Below, piece after piece: positions 37,531 through 45,780 of a DNA stretch of 64,000 nt; position 1 is the stretch's first letter; the number at the start of each line of letters is the position of its first letter. The position numbers were made by a program, and so were the translations under genes. Source of the stretch: Levilactobacillus suantsaiihabitans (GTDB lineage: Bacteria; Bacillota; Bacilli; Lactobacillales; Lactobacillaceae); NCBI RefSeq assembly GCF_004745505.1, contig NZ_RKLX01000006.1, positions 1 to 64,000 of the forward strand, read 5' to 3'. The notes under the pieces were generated by a model. That model had not been told where the DNA came from and searched no databases. It worked only from the letters and a program-made list of their open reading frames with translations.

Positions 37531-37786
37531 TAAAGATGATAAAATGGCCTAGACAGATTAGAGTTCCTTAATAAAACCGCATATCACTTGTATTCGGCGA
37601 TAAATCCCTTATTATTAGTATTAATGATAAACAGCTGAATGTGGTTATCGCTTTTTCAAGGGAGAACAAGCAGCGCCAAACGGTCGGTGAACGTCTGGAT
37701 GCCGTTACGCGCACTGGTTGCGTAATGTTCGGCTTTATCGGAATTGGTAACTGACCAACGTGCGAGACGTGAGGGAGAGAAAGCAG

Positions 37787-38644
37787 ATGCGTTTATTAGG
37801 GAATAAGGTAAAGCAATATCGGAAACAAAAAAATATGTCGCAGCAGGAATTGGCAGACGGCATTTGTACCCAAGCCACGGTAAGCCTGATGGAAAAGAAG
37901 AACAAGATTCCCAGCATTAAGATCATGCTGCAGGTGTGCCGGCGGTTAAATGTGTCCTTCAACGATATTTTGGCGGGCGTGGGTAGCGGGATGGACGAAC
38001 AGTTCGATGAGATTTCCGCTGCCATTCGTCAGGAAAACTTCCGGGCAGCCGCAAACCTGTTGGCGGCCGTTGAGATGTCGGACGTGGCGAGTGCCTTTGA
38101 CCGCGAACGCTATCATTACTACCGGGGATTCATTGAATTGGGCGCACATGAACGGCCGGACGAGGCTATTTTCCACTTTAACCTGTTGTTACACCGCTCG
38201 TATCAAATGCCCTGGGACCTGTACGCCATTGTCGGCAACGTGGGGATGGCCGCGGCTTACTTGCGCCGCCAGGAACTGGAAAAGGCCCGTTACTACCTGA
38301 GTGAAGCGGTGGGGTACCTCGATGACTTTGAATGGCACGATGAAACGGACTTCCGCCGGTTGATCTGGGCGCGTTATCGCATCGCGCAGATGTATCTGGA
38401 ACTCCAACAGCCCCAACTGGTGATTGAAAGCGTCGAATCAGCCTTGCGAGCAGTCAAGCAACAGGCGTCACTTTACCTGATCGATGTGCTTTACGAAATT
38501 CGCGGTCAGGCAGAGGTGGCTTTGAGTGCCAAGGCCGCCGCGCGTCGCAGCCTGACGATTGCCAAGACGTTGGCGTTAGTGACACACAACATCGCATTAC
38601 AACAGCGGTTAGCGCCGGCCGCCGGGTCAGCATTGATGGATTAA
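37787..38644 (+). CDS. XRE-type HTH regulator with TPR-like C-terminal domain
   Basis: The protein has 285 residues. The N-terminal helix-turn-helix (about residues 5-60) reads VKQYRKQKNMSQQELADGIC. A helical repeat region (about 75-280) resembles the TPR domain of RRNPP/Rgg/PlcR-type peptide-responsive regulators. The ligand is unknown. The ATG at 37787 follows GAGGGAGAG, and the GTG at 37760 lacks a ribosome site. No cotranscribed target is seen; two tiny overlapping frames lie just upstream (see findings). Confidence 0.8.
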   Translation: MRLLGNKVKQYRKQKNMSQQELADGICTQATVSLMEKKNKIPSIKIMLQVCRRLNVSFNDILAGVGSGMDEQFDEISAAIRQENFRAAANLLAAVEMSDVASAFDRERYHYYRGFIELGAHERPDEAIFHFNLLLHRSYQMPWDLYAIVGNVGMAAAYLRRQELEKARYYLSEAVGYLDDFEWHDETDFRRLIWARYRIAQMYLELQQPQLVIESVESALRAVKQQASLYLIDVLYEIRGQAEVALSAKAAARRSLTIAKTLALVTHNIALQQRLAPAAGSALMD

Positions 38645-38666
38645 TGAATTGAATTTAGGGTAAAAT

Positions 38667-38698
38667 AAAAACGCCACTGCCTACGCAGCGACGTTTTT
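38667..38698. terminator. Bidirectional terminator between the regulator and uspA-like gene
   Basis: AAAAACGCCACTGC pairs with GCAGCGACGTTTTT around CTAC, with A and T runs outside. It serves both convergent genes. Confidence 0.88.
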
Positions 38699-38716
38699 CA
38701 GTATCAATCTTAACTT

Positions 38717-39196
38717 TTAAGCTTCGGCGTGAGTAACCTTGGCTGGTTGGTTGTTGAGGTCCGTCCGTACCACGATGACGTCGCAAACCGCCGTCCGGGT
38801 AACGTATTCGGTGACAGAACCAATCAAGAGGCGTTCCACGGCGTTTAACCCGGTAGCCCCAATCATAATCAGGTCCGTATCATTATCGCGGGGAACATCC
38901 CGGGCGATAATGGTCTTCGGTGCGCCGTATTCGATCGCGTAGTCAATGTTCTCAAGGCCATCAGCCTTCGCATCAGCCACGTACTTGTCGAGTGTCTTCT
39001 TTGCCGTTTCCGTAACTTGTTCAACCATGCTGGTATCGAAGCTGGAAATGTTTTGGAAAGCCCGCGTATCAACAACGTGAACGAGATGTAAATCAGCATC
39101 GTTACGCTTAGCCACAGCGACCGCTTTCTTGAAAGCTAATTCTGCTTCGTAAGAACCATCAACTGGGACTAAAATGTGCTTGTATTGTTGTAACAT
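38717..39196 (-). CDS. Universal stress protein UspA family
   Basis: The protein has 159 residues. The N-terminal strand is HILVPVDGSYEAELAF, and the ATP-binding signature G-2x-G-9x-G-S is IGATGLNAVERLLIGS, indicating an ATP-binding Usp. Such proteins help survival under stress by an undefined mechanism. AGAGGTG precedes the ATG at 39196; the GTG 9 bases upstream is part of that ribosome site. A near-palindrome (ACGTTATTTAACGT, 39232-39245) lies in the upstream region and might be an operator. Confidence 0.9.
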   Translation of the reverse strand: MLQQYKHILVPVDGSYEAELAFKKAVAVAKRNDADLHLVHVVDTRAFQNISSFDTSMVEQVTETAKKTLDKYVADAKADGLENIDYAIEYGAPKTIIARDVPRDNDTDLIMIGATGLNAVERLLIGSVTEYVTRTAVCDVIVVRTDLNNQPAKVTHAEA

Positions 39197-39292
39197 ATTG
39201 TTCACCTCTCATTACTTTATACTCTTATCATACGTTATTTAACGTGAAATAAAAAGCGAAATGGTCAAAAAATGAAAGAAAAGTGAAACCGG

Positions 39293-39580
39293 TTACCCCT
39301 TAGGCAACCACCGCACCAGGATCAGCTGGAGGCCAATCACCACGATGACGCCCACTAATAAAACGGCGGAAATAAAGATGGTGTTGTTCATGACCGTCGC
39401 TATGGCGGCAACCACGCCGACCAGCATCATGAGGATGCCCCCAATGCTTAAGACGTTACTGAGAGCAGGGGATTTTTCGGGATGAAAAACCAGAAAAGCC
39501 CGCTTGCGGTGACTGTAAAAATACCAGCCGATACCAAGAGCTAAGAGGGTGTAGCAAATCATTAAAATCGTAATGGCCAA
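39293..39580 (-). CDS. Small membrane protein, unknown function
   Basis: A 95-residue protein with three predicted helices (about residues 2-22, 43-62, 68-88) and a basic loop YFYSHRKRAF after the first. TTG start at 39580 with AAGGAGG 9 bases upstream. I do not recognise the family. It lies alone between uspA-like and a noncoding RNA gene. Confidence 0.65.
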   Translation of the reverse strand: MAITILMICYTLLALGIGWYFYSHRKRAFLVFHPEKSPALSNVLSIGGILMMLVGVVAAIATVMNNTIFISAVLLVGVIVVIGLQLILVRWLPKG

Positions 39581-39688
39581 GGGATGACTCCTCCTTAAAA
39601 ATTGGTTCTGTGAGACTAAGTATACCCGATTACGCGCCAGAACCCAAGATGGGTTTTACGCGGCCTTCTGCGGTGCACTAGCGACACG

Positions 39689-39717
39689 AACAATCCTGGG
39701 GGTGTCCCAGGATTGTT
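39689..39717. terminator. Perfect 12-bp hairpin downstream of the 6S RNA candidate
   Basis: AACAATCCTGGG (39689-39700) pairs with CCCAGGATTGTT (39706-39717), loop GGTGT. T/A tails are short. It may be a second terminator for the minus-strand RNA or isolate the small membrane protein gene. Confidence 0.5.
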
Positions 39718-39726
39718 TGAACCCAA

Positions 39727-39960
39727 AAGAAAAAGACCATTCAAAGGAATGGCCTTCAAAGCAGAGCTTTGCTGATCTAAGTGGTGCCGTTAATTGTCTA
39801 GTCATGTTGACCCGCGATGACAATGCAGGGGGGAAAGCTAGCTAGAGCGTCTGACTTCCAAGTGAAAAGGCATGTCATGTTCTCTAGCGTCTTGCAATCC
39901 CGTTTATAAATTACTTGATCGGCAACTTGTAGTGAGACAACGCGTACACCTTAGAACCAC
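39727..39960 (-). ncRNA. ssrS: Probable 6S RNA
   Basis: There is no open frame, but a strong promoter, a terminator (GGCCATTC/GAATGGTC at 39735-39754 with a U run) and a long-hairpin fold. Closing stem: 39956-39962 (minus-strand AAGTGGT) with 39779-39785. Apical stem: GCTAGAG/CTCTAGC in the middle (about 39835-39895). Mature length is about 185-230 nt. 6S RNA genes of Firmicutes are often beside rarA, as here. It would bind housekeeping RNA polymerase in stationary phase. The identification rests on context and fold, not on a search. Confidence 0.7.
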
Positions 39961-39964
39961 TTGT

Positions 39965-39993
39965 ATATTAGCATATAAATATTAAAAATTCAA
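39965..39993 (-). promoter_or_regulatory. Promoter of the 6S RNA candidate
   Basis: On the minus strand: TTGAAT (39988-39993), 17-base spacer ending TGC, TAATAT (39965-39970). It abuts the rarA stop codon. Confidence 0.75.
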
Positions 39994-41274
39994 TTAGCGA
40001 CGTCGATTAGCCCGTAAAAGGCGTTGGTATTGTTCGCCCAATTGCGTTTCAAACCGCCCGTTGGCCTTGGGATGGTAGTATTCGGCATGCTTGAGGTCGT
40101 CCGGCAAATATTGTTGTTGGACCCAGTCGCCGGGAAAATCGTGTGGGAACTGGTAGCCGTTGCCGTGCCCCAATTTTTTGGCGCCGCTGTAGTGGGCATC
40201 CTTGAGGTGGTCGGGGACCGCACCGTTGTGGCCGTTCATGACGTCGGCCAGGGCCGCATCGATCGCGGCGATTCCCGAATTGGATTTGGGCGACAGACAC
40301 AGCTCAATGACCGCATCGGCCAGTGGAATTCGGCCCTCTGGCAATCCCAGCTGTTGGGCCGCCTGGACGGCTTGAACGGTCCGGGCCGCCGCGGGGAGGT
40401 TCGCCATACCGATATCCTCGTAGGCAATGACCATCAACCGGCGACAGATCGACGGCAGGTCACCCGCCGCCACCAGTTGGGCCAGGTAGTGCAAAGCCGC
40501 ATCGGTGTCGCTACCGCGAATGGACTTTTGAAAGGCGGAAATCACGTCGTAGTGGGCGTCACCATTTTTATCGCCGATCAGGGCCTTGCGTTGAAAACAG
40601 GCCTCGGCCACGGTCAAGGTGACGTGGATGGCCCCGGTGTCGTCCGGTGGCGTGGATTGCGCGGCCAATTCAAGGCCGTTCAGGGCGCTGCGCAGGTCGC
40701 CGTTGGTGGCTCCGGCCATGAAGGCTAGCGCGTCGTCGTCCACGTGCAAGTCGAGTTGGCCCAAGCCACGCGCTTTATCAGTGATGGCGCGGTTCAACGC
40801 CGTCTTGATGTCCTCGAGTGACAGCGGATGGACCTCAAAGATCTGCGTCCGACTGCGAATGGCGGGGTTGATGTTGATGTAGGGGTTCTCGGTGGTCGCC
40901 CCGATCAAGATGATGCGTCCGCTTTCCAGGTGAGGCAACAGGAAGTCTTGCTTGGTCTTGTCTAACCGGTGGATTTCGTCTAGCAGTAAAATAACGGTCC
41001 CGCTCATCTTGGCTTCTTCAGCCACAACTTGCAGGTCCTTTTTAGAATCGGTGGCCGCGTTGAGCTTGCGGAAGGCATACTTGGTGGAACCGGCAATCGC
41101 GCTGGCGATGCTGGTCTTCCCGGTGCCCGGTGGCCCGTATAAAATCATTGATGAAAGTAGCTTAGCCGCGACCATCCGGGCGATGATCTTGCCTGGTCCG
41201 ACCAGGTCTTGTTGACCCACGATATCTTCCAACCGTTGGGGCCGCATGCGGTAAGCAAGGGGATGTTGTGCCAA
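39994..41274 (-). CDS. rarA: Replication-associated recombination protein RarA (MgsA)
   Basis: A 426-residue AAA+ ATPase of the clamp-loader class. Walker A GPPGTGKTS, Walker B LLLDEIHRLD and sensor 1 IGATTENPY are intact. The C-terminal MgsA domain (about residues 240-420) includes GSDTDAALHYLAQLV. It acts at stalled forks and on single-strand DNA gaps. TTG start at 41274 with AAAGGAG 8 bases upstream. Followed on the same strand by the 6S RNA candidate. Confidence 0.93.
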   Translation of the reverse strand: MAQHPLAYRMRPQRLEDIVGQQDLVGPGKIIARMVAAKLLSSMILYGPPGTGKTSIASAIAGSTKYAFRKLNAATDSKKDLQVVAEEAKMSGTVILLLDEIHRLDKTKQDFLLPHLESGRIILIGATTENPYININPAIRSRTQIFEVHPLSLEDIKTALNRAITDKARGLGQLDLHVDDDALAFMAGATNGDLRSALNGLELAAQSTPPDDTGAIHVTLTVAEACFQRKALIGDKNGDAHYDVISAFQKSIRGSDTDAALHYLAQLVAAGDLPSICRRLMVIAYEDIGMANLPAAARTVQAVQAAQQLGLPEGRIPLADAVIELCLSPKSNSGIAAIDAALADVMNGHNGAVPDHLKDAHYSGAKKLGHGNGYQFPHDFPGDWVQQQYLPDDLKHAEYYHPKANGRFETQLGEQYQRLLRANRRR

Positions 41275-41290
41275 AAATGGGACTCCTTTC

Positions 41291-41743
41291 TTAGTGGCCG
41301 ATTAATTTGTCGAACCAACTTTTCTTGGCGGCAGCGGGAGGCGTTGCCGGTTTGGCAGGATATTTCTTCGCTAAGCTGATGGGGTTCTGGTTGATGGCAG
41401 TGTCGCTGGCCACCACCAGCCCCAGGTCGCTATCGTTGACGCCGTAGATGGTGTCTTGGCGAATCGTGAATTTTAAGTTGTGTTGGCTCGCCAGCTTGAG
41501 GTAAGGTGCGAGGTCGGCTTGAGCGATGTGGCCATTCAAAATGACTTGATAGTCCGGATGGGCCGAGATCTCCGTGATGAACGCATCCAAGTTGGCCCGG
41601 TCCGTGACCTCCGCAATCGTCATTGCCAAAGAGACCCGCTCGCGGAAGGTTCCCAGGTAGTGGCGTTGTTCGTCCGGATTGATCTTCGGGGTGCCGTAGA
41701 CAGAATTCTGTAAGTGTTGTTCCATTTGACTCTTCTCAGCCAT
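41291..41743 (-). CDS. YueI family protein (DUF1694)
   Basis: A 150-residue soluble protein with VYGTPKINPDEQRHYLGTFRERV, the N-terminal block typical of YueI. A C-terminal Pro/Ala/Lys-rich tail leads to KSWFDKLIGH. Function is unknown. The ATG at 41743 follows AGAGGGAAAC; the frame remains open much further upstream, but that part lies under the divergent DUF1054 gene and is not real. It lies 16 bases upstream of rarA in the same direction. Confidence 0.85.
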   Translation of the reverse strand: MAEKSQMEQHLQNSVYGTPKINPDEQRHYLGTFRERVSLAMTIAEVTDRANLDAFITEISAHPDYQVILNGHIAQADLAPYLKLASQHNLKFTIRQDTIYGVNDSDLGLVVASDTAINQNPISLAKKYPAKPATPPAAAKKSWFDKLIGH

Positions 41744-41821
41744 GCGTTTCCCTCTTTTCAAGTTAGTCCCACTAGTATAACATGGAATGGTAAAGAGTTT
41801 CAGGGAAGGAGACTTTGCGAA

Positions 41822-42421
41822 ATGTATGGGGAGCAAGACTTTCACGTCTGGGATGACACCACGTTGCCCGGGCGCTTGGGAAAAATCAAGGCGCAAATTG
41901 ATCCGAAGTTTCAGGCAACCGTGACGGACCTGAAACCGGTCTTTGCTAAATTGGCCGTGCCCATTTACGATCACATTTCTCAGCATCGCCGGCGGTCTAA
42001 AAATCCGCCACCGGATACGTGGGTGGCCTTTAGCACGTCGAAGCGGGGATACAAAATGTTGCCGCACATCGAAATTGGTTTCTGGGACGACCGGTTCTTC
42101 ATTTGGCTGGCGGTCTTGCAGGAGGCGAAGAATCGCCAAGCGCTTTTGAGCAGTCTGCCGGAAGACACGGTGCTCCAATTGCCGGCCGGGTTCGAATGTG
42201 GTGGGGACCACACCGATAAAAATTGTGGCCAACCGTTGACGCGGGCGACGTATCAGGAATTGATGCGCCAACAACCGCAGCGTCACGCCGAATGGCAGGT
42301 CGGTCGTAATTTCTTACGGGGCAGCGACTTCTTTATGGGGACGCCCGCCCAGCAAGTTCAGGTGATTCGCGAGACGGTGACGGCTCTATTGCCACTGTAT
42401 GACCAATTGATTCGAATCTAA
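41822..42421 (+). CDS. DUF1054 / UPF0637 family protein (YktB-like)
   Basis: A 199-residue soluble protein. Recognised blocks are HIEIGFWDDRFFIWLAVLQEAKNR and the N-terminal FHVWDDTTLPGRLGKIK. The family has known structures but no settled function. AAGGAG at 41806-41811 precedes the ATG at 41822. It is divergent from yueI, and overlapping -10-like sequences (TATAAC on plus, TATACT on minus, 41774-41781) lie between them. Confidence 0.82.
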   Translation: MYGEQDFHVWDDTTLPGRLGKIKAQIDPKFQATVTDLKPVFAKLAVPIYDHISQHRRRSKNPPPDTWVAFSTSKRGYKMLPHIEIGFWDDRFFIWLAVLQEAKNRQALLSSLPEDTVLQLPAGFECGGDHTDKNCGQPLTRATYQELMRQQPQRHAEWQVGRNFLRGSDFFMGTPAQQVQVIRETVTALLPLYDQLIRI

Positions 42422-42442
42422 GCGAGTGAAGGGAGTTTTTCT

Positions 42443-43477
42443 GTGAGCAATCTATTCAAGCGGGTGTGGCAAAATCCGCTGACGATGACCTACGTCGCCC
42501 TGGTCTTATTGATCATTATTGCCTGGGAGGCGCATGCCTTCTTGTCGCTGGCCCTGTTTACGGTGATTTTCATTTACCTGGGGGATGCGGCCATCATGGG
42601 CATCGAGCATCACTTTCACGTGCATCATCTGTGGTCGACGCTACTGGTCTACGTGCTGTTCTTGGCAATTTTGGTGGCGGCCTTTGCCCAGATCATCCCG
42701 CCGCTGGTCTCCGAGGCGTCCAATCTGCCCAACGCGATTGATAAATTGATCGAGACGTATCCACAGCTACAGACGGAGTTGACGCGGTTGATCAAGAATC
42801 TGTCGCAAAACGCGTCGGTCATCAGCAATGGCAAGACACTGTTGACCAGCGGGATGGGGCAGTTATCGCGATTCAGTTCGGGCGTGGAAACGATTCTGCT
42901 GGCGTTTTTCTTCAGCTTCATCTTTAATCTGACCAAAAACCAGTTGAAGACCTTCGTGCACGCCTTTACGAAGAGTCGGTTTGCCGGGCTGTTCGTGCCT
43001 ATGGGGCAGTTGATCTTAAAGTTCGTCCACATCTTCGGGACGGTCATCGAAACGCAGCTGATCATCTGCACCATCAACACGATCCTGATGGTGCTGGGAC
43101 TGTGGATCATCGGCATGCCGAGCTTGTTGATCCTGGGCATTATGATTTTCTTCTTGGGCTTGATCCCGGTGGCTGGGGTGCTGATCTCCTTGATTCCGTT
43201 GACCATCGTGGCCTTTTTGACGGGCGGCTTGATTCGGGTCGTGGCTGTCTTGGTCTTAGTCATTTTAATTCACATGTTCGAATCGTACTTCTTGCACCCC
43301 CGGCTGATGGCCAACGCCACCAACCTGCCCATCTTCGTGACCTTCATCACGTTGATTATCAGCGAGCGCATCTTCGGCGCCTGGGGCCTGATTGTCGGGG
43401 TACCGCTAGTGGCGTTCTTCTTGGAAGTCTTTGACGTCCAGTTGAAACCCCACCGGATTACCTCGGAGCAGGAGTGA
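42443..43477 (+). CDS. AI-2E family transporter (PerM/YdbI-like)
   Basis: A 344-residue protein with about seven to eight membrane helices and a central soluble stretch (about residues 85-150). The C-terminal signature region GLIPVAGVLISLIPLTIVAFL and ERIFGAWGLIVGVPLVAF is that of the UPF0118/AI-2E family, some of whose members act in sodium/proton exchange or autoinducer export. Substrate is unknown. GTG start at 42443 behind GAAGGGA; 21 bases after DUF1054. Confidence 0.87.
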   Translation: MSNLFKRVWQNPLTMTYVALVLLIIIAWEAHAFLSLALFTVIFIYLGDAAIMGIEHHFHVHHLWSTLLVYVLFLAILVAAFAQIIPPLVSEASNLPNAIDKLIETYPQLQTELTRLIKNLSQNASVISNGKTLLTSGMGQLSRFSSGVETILLAFFFSFIFNLTKNQLKTFVHAFTKSRFAGLFVPMGQLILKFVHIFGTVIETQLIICTINTILMVLGLWIIGMPSLLILGIMIFFLGLIPVAGVLISLIPLTIVAFLTGGLIRVVAVLVLVILIHMFESYFLHPRLMANATNLPIFVTFITLIISERIFGAWGLIVGVPLVAFFLEVFDVQLKPHRITSEQE

Positions 43478-43481
43478 AAGT

Positions 43482-43515
43482 AAGGCGCTGGGCTAGATGG
43501 CCTGGCGCTTTTTTA
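43482..43515 (+). terminator. Terminator after the AI-2E family gene
   Basis: AAGGCGCTGGGC faces GCCTGGCGCTTTTTT; a T run follows directly. Confidence 0.8.
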
Positions 43516-43623
43516 TGGGTTTGACAAGAAGTGTTTTCAGGTATATTTTAGATAGACGGATTTGCATCAATGAATTAAGCTAAATACTGTTTGTTATTTT
43601 TAATATGGCGTAAAATAGTGATC

Positions 43624-44307
43624 ATGAAAAAGAAAAAATTGATCTATATGGGTAAAAGATATGACTATGTTGTTTATTTAAGTTATCCTGGAGAGGAGCA
43701 GTTCGATGAACTAGGAAAACTGATATTGAACGATTACTTACACAAACACACCAGTATAGAGAAGAATAATTTAAATTTAAAAGTAAATAGATTGAACGAC
43801 TATTATGCATCTATCTATATCATTAACAAGCAAGAGCGTGTAAAGAAGCGGATTCTAGTTGCGGCAAGTGATGGTGCATTGTTTCCTACGGTGGATTTAG
43901 CGATTGATGCGAATGAAAATGCGCAATCTATTTTTGAGGAAGAAGGAGTTTACGGTTCTTATGGTATAAGGGATCGTAAGTTGTTGGATAATATCATCGA
44001 GAGTACAAAGCATTCTGTTTATTTCGGAGAAGATCAAATACCCTCGTTGCTTAGAAAAGCAGCTGTTTATTGGTGGAAATTTGCACATTATCAGGTTTTT
44101 ATGAATGGAAATAAACGAACGGGACTATTAGTGGCTAGTGCGTTTATGTACCTTAATTATATGACGTTAGATTTCAATCAAGATAGAATGTACGAAATTT
44201 CGAAGGGTATCGCTAGAGATGAACTAACAGTAGATGATGTTTATGGTTTTTTGTTGAAAAATACACATCTAACATATGATCGATTGCTACGGGACTACTT
44301 GAAATAA
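43624..44307 (+). CDS. Doc/Fic-fold protein, putative toxin
   Basis: A 227-residue protein in an AT-rich island (13 G/C in the 60 bases 43621-43680, against about 33 in 42481-42540). The N-terminal ~95 residues are unrecognised. The C-terminal half is Doc/Fic-like: AAVYWWKFAHYQVFMNGNKRTG (residues about 146-167). Aligned on GNKR, the catalytic His of HxFx(D/N)GNKR is Gln157, while a His lies two residues earlier. Doc phosphorylates EF-Tu and Fic AMPylates proteins; whether this one is active is uncertain. A 49-residue partner follows 38 bases downstream. No clear ribosome site; ATG 43648 is an alternative start. Confidence 0.7.
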   Translation: MKKKKLIYMGKRYDYVVYLSYPGEEQFDELGKLILNDYLHKHTSIEKNNLNLKVNRLNDYYASIYIINKQERVKKRILVAASDGALFPTVDLAIDANENAQSIFEEEGVYGSYGIRDRKLLDNIIESTKHSVYFGEDQIPSLLRKAAVYWWKFAHYQVFMNGNKRTGLLVASAFMYLNYMTLDFNQDRMYEISKGIARDELTVDDVYGFLLKNTHLTYDRLLRDYLK

Positions 44308-44345
44308 AAGGCGGTCAGGCTTTTATTACGGAGGTATTTATAACA

Positions 44346-44495
44346 ATGAAAGAATTAAGAAATGAAATCAGTAAGCCACTTGTTGTGAAAGAGAAAGATA
44401 ATAAGCTAAGTAGCAAACAAATAAAAAATGCTATCAGTGAAGTATTAAAGAATAAAGAACTAGTAGGAGCTTTAAGAAAGCTGTCCAAGGAATAA
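44346..44495 (+). CDS. Small charged protein downstream of the Doc/Fic-like gene, possible antitoxin
   Basis: A 49-residue, Lys/Glu-rich, probably helical protein beginning MKELRNEISKPLVV. The start is supported by GGAGG at 44330-44334, 11 bases upstream. It shares the low G+C of the Doc-like gene and ends before a terminator, so the two form a closed unit. An antitoxin is plausible, but classical phd precedes doc rather than following it. No family recognised. Confidence 0.6.
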   Translation: MKELRNEISKPLVVKEKDNKLSSKQIKNAISEVLKNKELVGALRKLSKE

Positions 44496-44508
44496 TCTAT
44501 AAAATGAT

Positions 44509-44542
44509 GCCATTCTATCCAACGGGTAGGGTGGCTTTTTTT
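44509..44542 (+). terminator. Terminator of the Doc/Fic-like operon
   Basis: GCCATTCTATCC (44509-44520) pairs with GGGTAGGGTGGC (44524-44535), then seven T. Confidence 0.85.
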
Positions 44543-44927
44543 CATTTGGGAGGATTCTTAATTAATGCTCAGTTTTGTAACTTTTTTCGAGTTTTGTAGC
44601 TTCATTCTTTGCTCGGTGAAAGTCGATGCAGTAAGAAATAGCACTTAAGACAACTGTAATTAAGGGGCCGGCAATGCTAGGTGTTGTTGTGCAAATTGTC
44701 CAGCCGGGGTGGAAGTGTAAGATTAGTAATAGGGCACTAAATTGAGGAATAAGCAAAATTACAATTTTTTAAAGACAGCTCTTAACGTAATTCCATTTAT
44801 TAGCTTTCTTAGTTTGTGTATTAGTTGGAGCAGTAGATTAATAGTTATTTCAATTTCCCTCCACCGGAGTAGAACCAGTTCTAAGCTACCGAGGAGGGCG
44901 GCACATGTTTTATTTTCTAAAGAAACG
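44543..44927. other. AT-rich intergenic region, possible gene remnants
   Basis: Two open frames overlap here: minus 44562-44756 (64 residues, contains a hydrophobic AGPLITVVLSAISYCIDF stretch like small Fst-type toxins) and plus 44742-44960 (72 residues, hydrophobic centre). Neither has a usable start with a ribosome site. GAGGAGG at 44891-44897 precedes an ATG at 44905 whose 32-codon frame runs through the rpsD terminator. I treat the region as decayed and call no gene. Confidence 0.4.
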
Positions 44928-44958
44928 AAAAAAATCCCGCCCAAAGGCGAGATTTTTT
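44928..44958 (-). terminator. Terminator of rpsD
   Basis: A stem of ATCCCGCC and GGCGAGAT with loop CAAA, flanked by A and T runs; on the minus strand it ends in a U run 20 bases after the rpsD stop. Confidence 0.88.
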
Positions 44959-44977
44959 AAACCAGTCAGAATTAATC

Positions 44978-45583
44978 TTAACGGTTGTAGTATTCAACGA
45001 TAAGAGATTCGTCAAGTTCTGCGTCTAATTCTTCACGTTGAGGGAAGCGGGTAAGGGAACCTTCCAGCTTGTCAGCATCGAATTGAACGTATTGTGGACG
45101 ACCAACAACGGCTTCAACAGCGCCCTTGATGATGGCCATGTCCTTGGACTTTTCACGAACGGAGATGACTTGGCCAACTTCGACTTCGTATGAAGGGATG
45201 TCAACGCGCTTGCCATCAACAGTGATGTGACCATGGTTAACCAGTTGACGAGCTTGACGACGAGTCGTTGCCAAACCTAAACGGTAAACCATGTTGTCCA
45301 GACGACGTTCGAGCAAGATTAAGAAGTTAGTACCGTGAGTACCTTCAGAGATCTTGCCGGCACGCTTGAACAAGTTGTAGAATTGACGTTCAGTCATGCC
45401 GTAAGTGAACCGGAGCTTTTGCTTTTCACGCAATTGCGTACCGTATTCAGATAACTTTTGACGACGACCTTGACCATGATCACCAGGTGCGTAAGGACGA
45501 CGGTTTAATTCTTTACCAGTGCCGGAAAGGGATACCCCTAAACGACGGGAAATACGCCAGCTTGGGCCAGTGTAACGAGACAT
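44978..45583 (-). CDS. rpsD: 30S ribosomal protein S4
   Basis: A 201-residue protein: basic N-terminal domain [19 protein letters not shown], central helical part, and S4 RNA-binding domain ([28 protein letters not shown]). It is a primary 16S rRNA binder and often a translational repressor of its own mRNA. The N-terminal zinc cysteines of some S4 proteins are absent. GGAGG lies 8 bases before the ATG at 45583; a longer frame start at 45598 overlaps this site and is rejected. Monocistronic, as in Bacillus. Confidence 0.97.
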   Translation of the reverse strand: MSRYTGPSWRISRRLGVSLSGTGKELNRRPYAPGDHGQGRRQKLSEYGTQLREKQKLRFTYGMTERQFYNLFKRAGKISEGTHGTNFLILLERRLDNMVYRLGLATTRRQARQLVNHGHITVDGKRVDIPSYEVEVGQVISVREKSKDMAIIKGAVEAVVGRPQYVQFDADKLEGSLTRFPQREELDAELDESLIVEYYNR

Positions 45584-45780
45584 AGATAGTTCCTCCAATA
45601 AATATTATTTGGAGTAAAATAAGCTGTTTATAAGTTTAGTATTCGTGCAGGTTGCTTTGCAAGTTTCACCCTATGCAGCCGCAGGTTACTTCTTGAACCA
45701 ATGTAACGGCAACAATCTGTTGACGAGCTTACCACTTATCGCTGCATTATTTTACACAACGACCAGTATAACCAGAAAGC
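45584..45780 (-). promoter_or_regulatory. rpsD leader region
   Basis: About 190 bases with no gene. On the minus strand a TAAAAT near 45752-45757 could be the -10. Downstream, CAAGTTTCACC and CAGGTTGC-type complementary stretches could fold. S4 leaders that bind S4 are known in Firmicutes, but I cannot confirm the specific fold here. Confidence 0.35.

Noticed and set aside
37621-37670. Terminator made from GCGATAA and TTATCGC with T run near 37650
   Set aside because: The loop would exceed 40 bases, and a better terminator lies at 37484-37530.
41744-42286. Long N-terminal extension of the YueI protein on the minus strand
   Set aside because: Antisense to the clear DUF1054 gene, and the YueI family starts at the ATG 41743, which has its own ribosome site.
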